A stretch of DNA of 64,000 bases, taken from the NCBI GenBank assembly GCA_963781595.1, contig CAWAGG010000006.1, forward strand, positions 620,001 through 684,000. Reading direction: 5' to 3'. This stretch comes from JBEDUK01 sp963781595 (GTDB taxonomy: Bacteria; Actinomycetota; UBA4738). Below, in pieces: positions 25,456-35,500 of this stretch. Both the position numbers and the translations under genes were made by a program. Within the stretch, counting starts at the first letter, position 1. The number at the start of each line of letters is the position of its first letter. Under the pieces are notes generated by a model. That model was not told the origin of the DNA. It saw only the letters and a list, made by a program, of their open reading frames with translations, and ran no database searches.

Positions 25456-26319
25456 ATGAGTGAACCCAACGCCGCGGCCGCCGGCACGATCGCGATCGGC
25501 GGGGACCTCACCGTCAACCGGATGGGGTTCGGCGCGATGCGGATCACGGGGAAGTGGATCCTCGGCGAGCCGGACGACCCCGACGAGGCGCGGCGGGTCC
25601 TGCGCCGTGCCGTGGACCTGGGCGTGAACTTCATCGACACGGCGGACACGTACGGCCCGGAGGTGAGCGAACGCCTGATCGCCGAGGCGCTCCACCCGTA
25701 CCCGGAGGGCCTCGTGATCGCGACGAAGGGCGGGCTGACGCGCGAGGGCCGCGGGCCGTGGCCGCCCGACGGCCGGCCCGAGCACCTCCGCGAGGCATGC
25801 GAGGGGAGCCTGCGTCGCCTCCGGCTGGACCGGATCGACCTGTACCAGCTCCATGCGCCGGACCCGAAGGTGCCGTTCGAGGATTCGATCGGCGCGCTGG
25901 CCGATCTGCGGCGCGAGGGGAAGATCCGGCACCTCGGCGTCTCGAACGTGAGCGTCGACCACCTTCGACGAGCGCGCGCGATCGTCGATGTGGTCTCGGT
26001 GCAGAACTACTTCCACGTTGCCGACCGCCCCGCGGAGGACGTCCTGGACGTCTGCGAGGCCGAGGGTCTCGCGTACCTGCCGTGGAGACCCCTGAACGGT
26101 GGGTCGCTCGCGCGGCCGCGGCCGGCGCTGCGACAGGCGGCGGAGAACCACGAGGCGACGCCGGCCCAGATCGCGCTCGCTTGGCTCCTCGCGCGGTCGG
26201 CCGTGATGCTCCCGATCCCGGGCACCTCGACCGTGGCGCACCTGGAGGAGAACGTCGCCGCGGCGACGTTCGGGCTCTCGCCGACGGAGGTCGACGCCAT
26301 CGGACGAGCGATGACGTGA
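25456..26319 (+). CDS. Aldo/keto reductase
   Basis: The 287-residue NADPH-dependent TIM-barrel enzyme shows the aldo/keto reductase tetrad: FIDTADTYG (Asp and Tyr), VIATKGG (Lys) and YQLHAPDP (His). The cofactor motif LPIPGTSTVAHLEEN lies near the end. Substrate cannot be predicted. GGGAGG at 25441-25446 lies 9 bases before the ATG at 25456 (another ATG at 25447 is possible). It is a single gene, divergent from the M64 operon. Confidence 0.9.
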   Translation: MSEPNAAAAGTIAIGGDLTVNRMGFGAMRITGKWILGEPDDPDEARRVLRRAVDLGVNFIDTADTYGPEVSERLIAEALHPYPEGLVIATKGGLTREGRGPWPPDGRPEHLREACEGSLRRLRLDRIDLYQLHAPDPKVPFEDSIGALADLRREGKIRHLGVSNVSVDHLRRARAIVDVVSVQNYFHVADRPAEDVLDVCEAEGLAYLPWRPLNGGSLARPRPALRQAAENHEATPAQIALAWLLARSAVMLPIPGTSTVAHLEENVAAATFGLSPTEVDAIGRAMT

Positions 26320-26388
26320 GCGGAGCGGAACGGGAAGCGGGAACGGAACCGGGAACGGGAACGGAACGGTCCGGTCCCGAACCCGGAC
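26320..26388. repeat. GGAACGG-rich convergent intergenic stretch
   Basis: Between two convergent genes the plus strand repeats GGGAACGG-like units (about six copies between 26326 and 26370), followed by GGTCCCGAACCC, which can pair back. It may act as a terminator for both genes. No gene is present. Confidence 0.4.
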
Positions 26389-27117
26389 TCAGGCCAGGAC
26401 CCGCGGACGCTCGGCCGCCGGGTCGCTCACGACCGTGATCACGCGGCCGCCGTCACGCGTGCACCATCCCTCGAACAGCCGGTCGTCCGGGAGGTGGCGA
26501 ACCGCGAGGCGCGCCCAACCATCGTTCGGGTCGGAACGGTCGACGGTCGCCTCGACCCACCGGGTGTCGTCGCGCAGTCCGGTCCGCGCGGCCTTCAGCG
26601 CCGATTCCTTCGCGGACCACAGCTCGGTGATCAGCGCGTCGCGCTCGAACCCGGAGGGTGCGTCGCTTCCCGCCTTCCCGATGGCCAGCGCCTCACGCGG
26701 CGTGAAGACGTCCCGGACGAACGCCTCGGCGCGCGGTTCGACCTTCTCGACGTCACAACCGAGCGCGACACCGGCCGGCGCGACGGCCGCGATCGCCCGG
26801 CCATCCCCGTGTGAGATCGACAGCGCGAGCGGCGCGGGTCGGCCGCGGATGGACGCCTCCGGCGCGCCGTCCGCGGCCGCGATCACCTCGACCTGAGCCG
26901 GGCGGAGCCGGTCGCCCCGGGCCGCCATCAGCGCGACGATCGCCTGCTTCGCAGCCCACCGCCCGAGCCGCCAGTCACGGGCGCGCTTCGCGTGGACGAG
27001 CGTCGCCAGGTGCGCGGCCTCACGGGCGGTCAGCCACGCGTCGCACGTGTCGACGCATGCGTCGTCGGTCTGGAAGAGCCACACCGGTGCGCGTCGCGTC
27101 GCCGGCGCCGGGCTCAC
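26389..27117 (-). CDS. Sfp-type 4'-phosphopantetheinyl transferase
   Basis: The 242-residue protein has the PPTase signature ALGCDVEKVEPR (GxDxE, Mg binding) near 110 and WSAKESALKA (WxxKExxxK) near 160, plus LSISHGDG. It moves phosphopantetheine from CoA to carrier proteins. Its GTG start at 27117 overlaps the stop of the carboxylase gene by four bases, so it is the last gene of the lipid-synthase operon. Its natural targets should be the three ACP modules upstream in that operon. Those modules carry Thr at the attachment position, which makes its specificity interesting. Confidence 0.9.
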   Translation of the reverse strand: MSPAPATRRAPVWLFQTDDACVDTCDAWLTAREAAHLATLVHAKRARDWRLGRWAAKQAIVALMAARGDRLRPAQVEVIAAADGAPEASIRGRPAPLALSISHGDGRAIAAVAPAGVALGCDVEKVEPRAEAFVRDVFTPREALAIGKAGSDAPSGFERDALITELWSAKESALKAARTGLRDDTRWVEATVDRSDPNDGWARLAVRHLPDDRLFEGWCTRDGGRVITVVSDPAAERPRVLA

Positions 27118-30100
27118 GCGCGCGCCCCCGCCCCGGCGCCGTGGAGCTCGCGTTCGATGCCGCGCTCCAGCGCGTCCACCAGGTACGGGCGGAGCCGCTC
27201 CGCCGGGATGATCCGGTGCACCGAGCCCACCTCCTGCGCCCGGTAGATCGTGTGGACCCGGTCGAACTCCTCGGCCGTATCCCCGAGCTTCTCGGTGCGG
27301 ACCTCGCGACGCAGTTCGTCGAACCGCGCCCGCAGCCGAACCTGATCCGCACCGCTCGCCGCCGCGACCTCGTCGCGGAGGGCCGCCACCCGGGGATCGG
27401 CGTCGGTCCGCGCGTCCACGTCGCGCGTGAACACGACGGCCGCGGCCGGCGCGCCGCCGATCACGGAGGCGTACGAGCCCTCCACGGCCGCGACCTCGAT
27501 CGAGTCGTTCAGCGGCGCGGAGAACACGACGAACGCGCCCCCGTGGTACCGGGAGACGACGACGAAGACGATCGGGCCGCGGAAGTTCGTGATCGCCCGG
27601 CCGATCTCCGCGCCGTACTCGAGCTGGATGTTCCGCAGCGAGTCCGGGGAGCCGTCGAACCCCGTGAGGTTCGCGAGCACGACCAGCGGGCGATCGCCGC
27701 TCGCCCCGTTCACGGCCCGCGCGATCTTCTTCGACGACATCGGGAACAACGTCCCGGACGTCCACTGGTCGGGGCCGTCGGCAGGGATGGATCCGTGGCG
27801 CGTGAGCGGCCGGGATTCGATGCCGATCAGGCAGGCCGGGATCCCGCCGACGCAGGCATCCCAGACGATCGCCATCTCGGCGTCGCGCATCATGGGCCAT
27901 CGCTCGAGCGGGACGTGGTCGGCGTCGACGACGGCGCGCATCACGCTGCGCATGTCGAACGGGTGCTTGCGGCCCGGGTTCGTCTCGTCAGAGAAGATCT
28001 GGCCGACGGTCGTGAAGCTGCGCTCGCCGAGGTCCCGGTGCGGCGCCGTCCGCACGTCGCGGTCCACGGGGTCGACCGTCGGCAGCCGCCTCGGGAAGCG
28101 TTCGCCCGGCGAGACGTACGCGTACGCGTAGTGTCGGAGCAGAACCTGGCTCGCCGCGTGGAGGTCGGGCGCCCAGTACTGCGCCTGGCCGTTCGGCCCC
28201 ATCACGCGCTCGAAGCCGCCGATGCCGAAGTTGTCCTCAGCGGACACGCCGCCCGAGTAGTCCAGCGCCTGCTTGCCGGTGAGCACCATCGCGCTCTCGG
28301 GGGTCATCACCAGGATGCCCCTCGTGTGCATCAGCATCGTCGCCTCGGCGTTCCAGTACGGCTGCGCGCCGACGTTGATGCCGGCCACGACGACGTTGAC
28401 CTCGCCGCCGGCCTGGGTGAACTCGATCAGGCGCCGGAGCACCCGGGCGATCCAGTCCATGGTCTCCGTGCCCGTGTCCATGGCGATGCGTGCACCCGCG
28501 GACAGCGCGAACCATTCGAGCGGGACGCCCATCTCCTCGGCCAGATCGAGGCCCGCGATGATCCGGCGGCACTCCGCCTCGGCGAGGGAGCCGAGCGCGC
28601 GGGACGGATCGCCCAGCAGGATCACGCGCGCGATCCCCTCCGGGTACGCCGGCGTGAAGCTGCGGATCACCCCCGCCACGATGTTGGCCCGGTTCTCTCC
28701 CGGGGGCCGCTGCACGGGCACGAGGCGGCCCCGGTCGTCGAGGTCGTGCTCGACGAAGTCGCCCGAGGGCAGATCGGAGGTCGAACCCGGCGGCGGGGTC
28801 AGCATCTGGATCGTCTCGTACGGGTAATGGAGGCCGCGCTGCCGGTTCACGACGACCTTCTGCATGTACTCCGACAGCGGCTGGATCGGTGTGTCGGTCG
28901 GGTAGTCGAACGTGAACGTCAGCCCCGCGCCGTCGGGGTTCGCGATGTGGATCACGCGTTCCACGAGTTGCCCGGTGGTGGGTTCGGGCGTCCAGCACCG
29001 GACGACGACCTTCTCGAGGCCCAGGCCCTCGGCCATCGGCGACAGACCGTGGACGATGGTGAACAGCTCCTCGGTCGACAGTTCGAACGGTGGCCACAGG
29101 TAGAGCAGCACGCGGTTCCAGACGAGCCGCTTCTTCGGAGACCGGTGCGACTGGTAAACGCGGATCGCGGCGAACGCCTCGACCAGCATCCGCTCGAGGT
29201 GGGGGAGGCCGACCACGCCGCGGCCCGGTGCGACGGTCGGCGTGAGGTCTCGGACCTCGGCCAGCGCGAACAGGCGCTCGTCCTTCGGGTTCTCGTGCGC
29301 GACGGCGTGGAACAGGTACATGTCCTCCACCGACGGCAGGCGTTCGATCTCGAAGTTCGACAAGCGCCACAGCTCGAGGCGCTTGCCCATCATCGGGTGC
29401 AGGCCGCGGGACACGCGCTCCTCGCGGTAGCCGTCCGGCGTCGGTCGGAAGGTGAAGTGCTCGGTCGCGGCCATGCCGAGGCCGCGCCCCGGGCCGCTGG
29501 CGGCGATGACGATCCGGCGGATCGGCCGAGGGAAGCCGCACGCGTCCAAGAGCGCTGCCAGCTCCCCCGCCGTCGTATCCGGATCGCCCGCCGGGCCAGA
29601 ACGCCAGACGTACAGGTCGATCGCGACGTCGTGGTCGGCAGGGAGGTCGGCGACCCGCGCGGCGACCGCTGCGGACGCGGCGGCGAGGTCCTCCGCGAGC
29701 GCGAAGGTGGTCAAGACGGCGATCCGCGTCCCGTCGTGCGGGTAGGTGGCGGTCGCGAACGTCCGGCCGTCGCGTTCGAACGTCCTGACGCCAACGAGGT
29801 CCCGGATCCGGTAGTAGCGCCGCGTGAGGACCTCGAGCATCGCGGCGCGGAGATCCTCGCTCGCGTCCGGGAACCGGCCGGCCAGGAGCGGCTTGAGCGG
29901 CTGCGGGCACGCGACGAGGGCGTCGATCCGCCGGGCGCGTTCCTCCGGAGACGAGGGGGGGTCGAGCGCCGCAAGATCGTCCCACGCCCGCCCGTACACC
30001 TCGGCGCGGGCGCGCTCGAACAGGGGGCTGTCGAAGGACCGGTACCGGACCTCGCGGGCGAGGTCGGCGACCGCGGGGAACCGGTGCTGGGTGGAGCCGA

Positions 30101-32495
30101 CGATCCGGTCGAGGACCCCCCGCAGGCCGTCGTCGTCCCCCGCGGCGATGTCGTCGATGTGCTCGAGTCGCCGGTCGAGGATCGCTGCGACCGGGCCCGT
30201 CAGATCACCGAGCCGTTCGAGCGCCCGCGCGATCCGGAACAGCGCCTCCTCCAGCTCCGGCGTCCGATCCAGCGTGCCGATCCCGTGGTCGGCCAGCGCC
30301 GCGCGCAGGGAGGGAACGAAGGTCGGCGGGAGTGCGGCGTCGGTCGCGTCGAGGGTGCCGAGGTAGACGAACAGATCCTCCTGGGCGCTGTGCGCGATCT
30401 CCGCCTCGGGTCCCTCGGAGATCCGCTGCGGCCGCAGGAGCGACGCGAGGTTCGCGAAGAGCCGAAGGACGTCGTCCTCCCCGGCCCGGAGCTCCGGGTC
30501 GTCGGCCGGACGCTCGTGGCAGAGGGCGATCCACGCCGCCGCGGCCTCACGGGCCTCCGCGGCGTCGACGTCGTAGCCGAGCAGGACCCGTTCGATCCGT
30601 TCGAACGTCCGGTGGTCGCGGTCGGCCGGAAGCCGGCCGCCCGGCGGGCCCGCGAGACGTTCGAGAGAGATCGGACGCTCGCGGCCGGAGAGCGGGTCGC
30701 CGTCGTGGTCGGTTCCGACGTGCAGGAGCGGGGTCCCGGCCCCGACCTGGACGTTGGTCGAGACGAGCACGCGCTTGATCTTGCCGGTCAGCGGCGCGCC
30801 GAGCGACAGCTCCGTCTTCATCGACTCGAGCACGATCACCCGGTCGCCGGCGGTGACGTCGTCGCCCGGTTTGACGGGCGTCGCCACGACGACACCCGGC
30901 ACCGGCGCACGGACGACGCCGCCCTCCTCGCGTACGAAGCGGCGTCGCCGTCCGTCGAGCTCGACGGCGATGCCCCCCTCGTCCGGCACCACGATCGCAC
31001 GGTGGAGGTCGCCGCCGACGGCCACGCGCCGCTCGAACCGCCCGAGCCGTTCGACGTCGGCATCGACGGTGACGTCGCCCGAGGTGATCCGGTACCGCTC
31101 GCGGTCCAGCCGCGACACGCGCAGCGCGTGGTCGTGTCCGTCCCAGCGCAGCTCCAGGTTCCTGCCGCCGCCGAGGCCGACCCGCGGCCGTCCCCTCGCG
31201 GCGGAGGCGAAGAAGGCCGCGCGATCGACCGCCGTGTCGACCTCGTACGACTCGACCGCCGCCAGGACCAGCGCGACGTCGAGGTCGTCGCCGGGACCAT
31301 CCTCGCCGCGGTCGTCGCCCGACCGACCGCCCAGCGGGATGGGCCGGGTCGGCGACCTCGGACCGGTTCGATCGAGGAGCCGCATGAGGAACGGCACGTC
31401 GGTCGTCCCCCCCGTGACCACCAGGGCGGTCGCCTCGAGCGCGCTCCGCATGCGGGCGATGGCTTCGGTTCGATCGGCCCCCGAAGCCGTGAGCACCAGC
31501 AGCGTCGGGTCCGTGTCGGCGCGCAGCGCGTCGCCCTGGACGACGACCGGATCGACGCGCAGCTCCGGGCCGAGGGGCGTCCGAAGCAGCTCGACCCGTC
31601 CCGTGGTCGGGGTCCAGTCGCGCTCGGGGTCCTCCGCGCGCACGAGGGCGGTGACGGCCACGCCGACCTCCGTGGGAGGGTCGCGCGGCAGCGGCTGACC
31701 GAGCGCGAGCCGGAGCTCCAGCTCCACGAGGTCCAGGTGGATCACGGCCTCGGTGGCGGGATGGCCCGCGCCGACACTCGCGGTGATCGACGTCGGCAGG
31801 CGAGTGACGTCCACGCCGGCGGCCGCGGCGCCGACCGCCTCCAGCTCGTCGCCGCCCGTCGCCGCGCCCTCGAGATCGACGGTCGTCGGCGGGAGTGCGA
31901 ACGCGACGGTCGCCGCCCCGCCCCGCAGGCCGAGCTCCGTGACGGCTCGCTCGGCGATCTCCCTGGCGGCCCGTGCGTCGTCGGGAGCGAGGAGCGCGGT
32001 CCGGGAGACGTACACGACCGGTCGCCCGGCGGCGAACACGACGCCCCGCGGCTCGAACGCCCACGTCGCGCCGTCGTCGTCCACGAGGACGGTGACCTCG
32101 GCGCACGCGTGCTCAGGCCCGGCTCGCCCGAGACCGGACACCGGAAGCCCGAGCCGTCGGGCGCCGGTCCCCTCGAGCGACCTCGCGACGGCGGCGTCAC
32201 CGGACCACGGGCCCCAGCCGGTCCATACCGCGTCCACATCCGACGCGGCGACCGCTCCGGCGATCGCGTCGACCGCCCGAGCGTTCGCGGACTCGCCCGT
32301 CGTCAGCCCGGCGACCCGTCGCGCCTCGTCGGCGTCACGAACGAACGCCGCGCGGGCATCCGCCTCGCCGTGCAGCGCGACCGTCTCCAGTTCGATGCCC
32401 AGCTCCCGCGCGAGGTGCCGAGCGGTCCGGACGATCCGCAGCGCGCCGTACCCGCGGTCGAGGACGGCGAGGCGATGGATCGGCCGGTTCGTCAT
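27114..32495 (-). CDS. Single-chain acyl-CoA carboxylase, eukaryote-type layout, degraded biotin carboxylase domain
   Basis: The 1793-residue protein follows the order of eukaryotic acetyl-CoA carboxylase. Residues 1 to about 420 resemble biotin carboxylase (YGALRIVRTARHLARELGI; near 300-400 AVTALVRAEDPERDWTPTTG). However, the glycine-rich ATP loop is not found, and the NTRxQVEHxVTE catalytic strand is replaced by ITASVGAGHPATE. A biotinyl domain carries ESMKTE (Lys about 558). About 650-1150 resembles the ACC central domain (RYYRIRDLVGV). About 1180-1700 is a carboxyltransferase (VAGINVGAQPYWNAEATML, GKQALDYSGGVSAEDNFG). It probably supplies malonyl or alkylmalonyl units to the synthase. A separate biotin carboxylase may be needed. 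The ATG at 32495 follows the synthase stop by 17 bases. Confidence 0.75.
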   Translation of the reverse strand: MTNRPIHRLAVLDRGYGALRIVRTARHLARELGIELETVALHGEADARAAFVRDADEARRVAGLTTGESANARAVDAIAGAVAASDVDAVWTGWGPWSGDAAVARSLEGTGARRLGLPVSGLGRAGPEHACAEVTVLVDDDGATWAFEPRGVVFAAGRPVVYVSRTALLAPDDARAAREIAERAVTELGLRGGAATVAFALPPTTVDLEGAATGGDELEAVGAAAAGVDVTRLPTSITASVGAGHPATEAVIHLDLVELELRLALGQPLPRDPPTEVGVAVTALVRAEDPERDWTPTTGRVELLRTPLGPELRVDPVVVQGDALRADTDPTLLVLTASGADRTEAIARMRSALEATALVVTGGTTDVPFLMRLLDRTGPRSPTRPIPLGGRSGDDRGEDGPGDDLDVALVLAAVESYEVDTAVDRAAFFASAARGRPRVGLGGGRNLELRWDGHDHALRVSRLDRERYRITSGDVTVDADVERLGRFERRVAVGGDLHRAIVVPDEGGIAVELDGRRRRFVREEGGVVRAPVPGVVVATPVKPGDDVTAGDRVIVLESMKTELSLGAPLTGKIKRVLVSTNVQVGAGTPLLHVGTDHDGDPLSGRERPISLERLAGPPGGRLPADRDHRTFERIERVLLGYDVDAAEAREAAAAWIALCHERPADDPELRAGEDDVLRLFANLASLLRPQRISEGPEAEIAHSAQEDLFVYLGTLDATDAALPPTFVPSLRAALADHGIGTLDRTPELEEALFRIARALERLGDLTGPVAAILDRRLEHIDDIAAGDDDGLRGVLDRIVGSTQHRFPAVADLAREVRYRSFDSPLFERARAEVYGRAWDDLAALDPPSSPEERARRIDALVACPQPLKPLLAGRFPDASEDLRAAMLEVLTRRYYRIRDLVGVRTFERDGRTFATATYPHDGTRIAVLTTFALAEDLAAASAAVAARVADLPADHDVAIDLYVWRSGPAGDPDTTAGELAALLDACGFPRPIRRIVIAASGPGRGLGMAATEHFTFRPTPDGYREERVSRGLHPMMGKRLELWRLSNFEIERLPSVEDMYLFHAVAHENPKDERLFALAEVRDLTPTVAPGRGVVGLPHLERMLVEAFAAIRVYQSHRSPKKRLVWNRVLLYLWPPFELSTEELFTIVHGLSPMAEGLGLEKVVVRCWTPEPTTGQLVERVIHIANPDGAGLTFTFDYPTDTPIQPLSEYMQKVVVNRQRGLHYPYETIQMLTPPPGSTSDLPSGDFVEHDLDDRGRLVPVQRPPGENRANIVAGVIRSFTPAYPEGIARVILLGDPSRALGSLAEAECRRIIAGLDLAEEMGVPLEWFALSAGARIAMDTGTETMDWIARVLRRLIEFTQAGGEVNVVVAGINVGAQPYWNAEATMLMHTRGILVMTPESAMVLTGKQALDYSGGVSAEDNFGIGGFERVMGPNGQAQYWAPDLHAASQVLLRHYAYAYVSPGERFPRRLPTVDPVDRDVRTAPHRDLGERSFTTVGQIFSDETNPGRKHPFDMRSVMRAVVDADHVPLERWPMMRDAEMAIVWDACVGGIPACLIGIESRPLTRHGSIPADGPDQWTSGTLFPMSSKKIARAVNGASGDRPLVVLANLTGFDGSPDSLRNIQLEYGAEIGRAITNFRGPIVFVVVSRYHGGAFVVFSAPLNDSIEVAAVEGSYASVIGGAPAAAVVFTRDVDARTDADPRVAALRDEVAAASGADQVRLRARFDELRREVRTEKLGDTAEEFDRVHTIYRAQEVGSVHRIIPAERLRPYLVDALERGIERELHGAGAGARA

Positions 32496-32511
32496 CCCTC
32501 ACCCGTCGCCC

Positions 32512-35500
32512 TCACGACATCGCCCGAACGATCGGCGCGATCGCCCGTGCTTCGAGCGGTGCGGGAACCGGGGTCCCCCGATATCCGGTCAGCCGCACCA
32601 GGACCCGTCCGTCCGGCGCGACCACCTCGCCGTCGAAGGTGCCATCGCCCTGTGGCCGAACGACCGCCCGCGACCCCTCCGGCTCGCCGGCCGGCTGGAC
32701 GAACGAGACCCGCCCGATCGAGGTCGGCAGCGCCAGGCGTTCGGCGGTCCCCAGCTCCCACAGGCCCGCAGCCTGGAAGCACAGCTCGAGCAGGCGCGGC
32801 GACGTGACGAGCGCGGCCCCGGCCGGTTCGGTCGCGGGCGGCAGAGCGGTCGCGAACGCGGCGGCGAGGCCGTCGGCAACGCGCCACGCGTTCCCGACGA
32901 CCCGGTAGGCCGGGCCGTGGAAGTAGACCGCGTAGACGTCGTCGGGGAGGAGACCCTGGCCGTTCGTCTCGAGGGCCGCGGCGATCGACGCGGCCGCGGC
33001 CTCGTCGGTCCCGAGCTCCTCGCCGGCCGCCATCCCGTCATCGCGGAGCCGGACACGGCCGGTGAAGTGGGTCGTCACCTGCAGCTCGCTCTGCCCCGCG
33101 AGCGCGCGGACCCCGAGCAACGAGCAGCTCGCGAGGACGTCGTCGCCCTCGCGTGCGAACGTCGTTCGAACCGTCAGCGTCCTCGGCTCGTCGCGGTAGA
33201 ACTTGCACGGCGCGAGGAACCGCACGTCCTCGATCGCGATCACGCGATGGCCGGGGAGCCCGAGCGACGCGACCTCCGCGAAGGCTTCGACCCCCATCAC
33301 GCCGGGCAGCACCGGCGTGCCGTCGATGCGGTGGTCGTTCAGGAACGGCTGAACCGTGGGATCGAGTTCGGTCTCGATCGTCAGGCCACTGTAGATGCCG
33401 AACCCCGTCACGGCGCCGGTCATCACCCCCGTCGGGGGCGGCACCGCCGCGACGTCCAGACCGCCGGTCGGGTGCCGTTCGTCGATCAGTCTCCCGAGGC
33501 CGCCGGCGACCACGATCTCCCCGCGGGTCGCGCCGGCCACCAGCTCGCGCCGGATCGTCGGGATCCCGCTCTCGGGCGGCAGCATCTCGATCCCCGCGAG
33601 CTCCATCATCTTCGGGATCGAACCGCGCGTCGCCATCCCGATCCCGCCCCACGCGGTCCAGTCGATCGCGATCCCGCGCGTATCCGGGCGAGTCCGCCGG
33701 AAGCTCGAGGTGATCGCGCACAGCAGGGCGTTGGCCGCGCTGTAGTCGGTCTGCCCGCCGTTGCCGAACCGACCCGCCACGGACGAGAACGCCACGCTCG
33801 CGGCGAGCGGCATGTCCCCGATCGCGTGCAGGACGTTGAACCATCCGTCGGCCTTCACGTCGAAGACCAGGTCGAACTCCTCCTGGGACTTCTCCGGGAG
33901 GAGCCGGCTGATCTCCAGGCCCGCGGCGTGCAGGAGGACGTCGACCCGTCCGCTCCTGGCCCGGACATCCTCGATCGCCGCCGCGACGGCGTCGCCGTCC
34001 CGCAGGTCGAGGCTGTGGTACCAGGCCGTTCCGCCGGCGGCTTCGATCGCCCGGATCGCCTCGAGCGCGGCATGTGCGCGTTCGAGGGTGGCCAGCTCCC
34101 GCTCGACCAGCGCCGGGGTGGCTCGCTCACCGCGAGCCGCGATCCGGTCGAACAGGTCGCGCTTCAGACCCTCCCGGTCGGTCGCGAACCTCGCCAGATC
34201 GGGGTCTTCGCGGTCGGGCTCCGGCGCGAGGTCGAGCAGGTGGAAGGTCCCGCCGGACGCCGCGGCCAGATCGGACACGATCGCCGAGACGATGCTGCCC
34301 GCGGCCCCGGTGACCACGAAGACCGTGTCGGAGCCGAACACCAGCCCGGCGCCCCCGTCCGCCGCGGGACGTTCGTCGAGCCCGATCGTCCACCGGGCTC
34401 CGTGATGCCGTCCCACCTCGACCGCGCCCGGGTCAGTGAGCGTTTCCTCGATGATCGCGCTTGCGACCGCAGCGGCGTCGTCATCGGCCGGGAAGTCAAC
34501 CACCTTTACCAGTGCCTCGGGGCGCTCCCGTCCGAACGCCTTCGTGAACCCGGACACGGCCCCACCGAGCGGCGCGGTCGCACCTTCGTCGTCGTAGCCG
34601 TGGAAGCCACCGAGCCGAGTCGCCGAGACAAGGAACGTCCCGGCCGGTCCGAGCTCGTCGTACAGGACCCGCGCAGCGTCGGCGAGCAGTCTCACCCGGA
34701 CGGTCAGCGCGTCCCGCCAGCCGTCCAGGTCCAGGTCGGCGAGCGGAGGCTCGACGTCCAGTGCCGGAAGCCAGAAGCACCCCTGGATGGGGCCGTCGTG
34801 CAGCCACTCGTGCAGCCTGGTCTCGAGCCCGTCGGCGCCCTCCGCCGGGTCGAGGACGAGCGCCCGTGCACCAGCGCGTTCGATGCTCGCGATCAGCGCG
34901 TCCGCGACCCCGGCGCCGTCGGGCATCACGACGACCCGCGAGCCCGGCGTGAGCGACACGCCGGTGGGAAGGCATCGGTCGAGGTCTGGCCGCAGGACCG
35001 GGATCGGTACCCGGCGCGGCATCCGGTCGGGCGCGTCGAAGTCGCCCGCCTCGACCGTCGGCGCAGCCGAGGTCGGGGCCTCGGTGGTCGCCTCGGGGAC
35101 CACGACGACGGGGGCCGTCGCCGTCGCCACGGTGGGGGCCTCCTGCCGGCCCTCCGCCCGGTCGTGGACGAACCCGATCACGTGCGCGATCGTCGGGAAG
35201 TCGCGGAGCTTCAAGGTGTCGTCGCGTTCGATCCGGTAGTCCTCACGGATCGTGGCGAAGATCTCGGCCTGCTTGACGGTGTCGACCCCGAGGTCCGCCT
35301 CCAGGTCGAGGTCCAGGTCCAGCATGTCCGACGGGTAGCCGGTGGTCTCCGCGACCAAGGTGAGCACGCGCTCCTTGACCGGGTCCTGGGATCCGTCACT
35401 CGCCGTGGGTACGTCCTCGCTCTCGGGCGGCGGGACGGTTGTCGTCGACGCCGTCGCCACGGTGGGGGCCTCCTGCAGTCCCTCCGCCCGGTCGTGGACG

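Noticed and set aside
26811..32807. A 1998-codon open frame on the plus strand opposite the carboxylase gene
   Set aside because: High G+C keeps the antisense frame open. Its translation is Arg/Pro/Gly/His-rich with no domain, while the minus strand has clear biotinyl and carboxyltransferase motifs.
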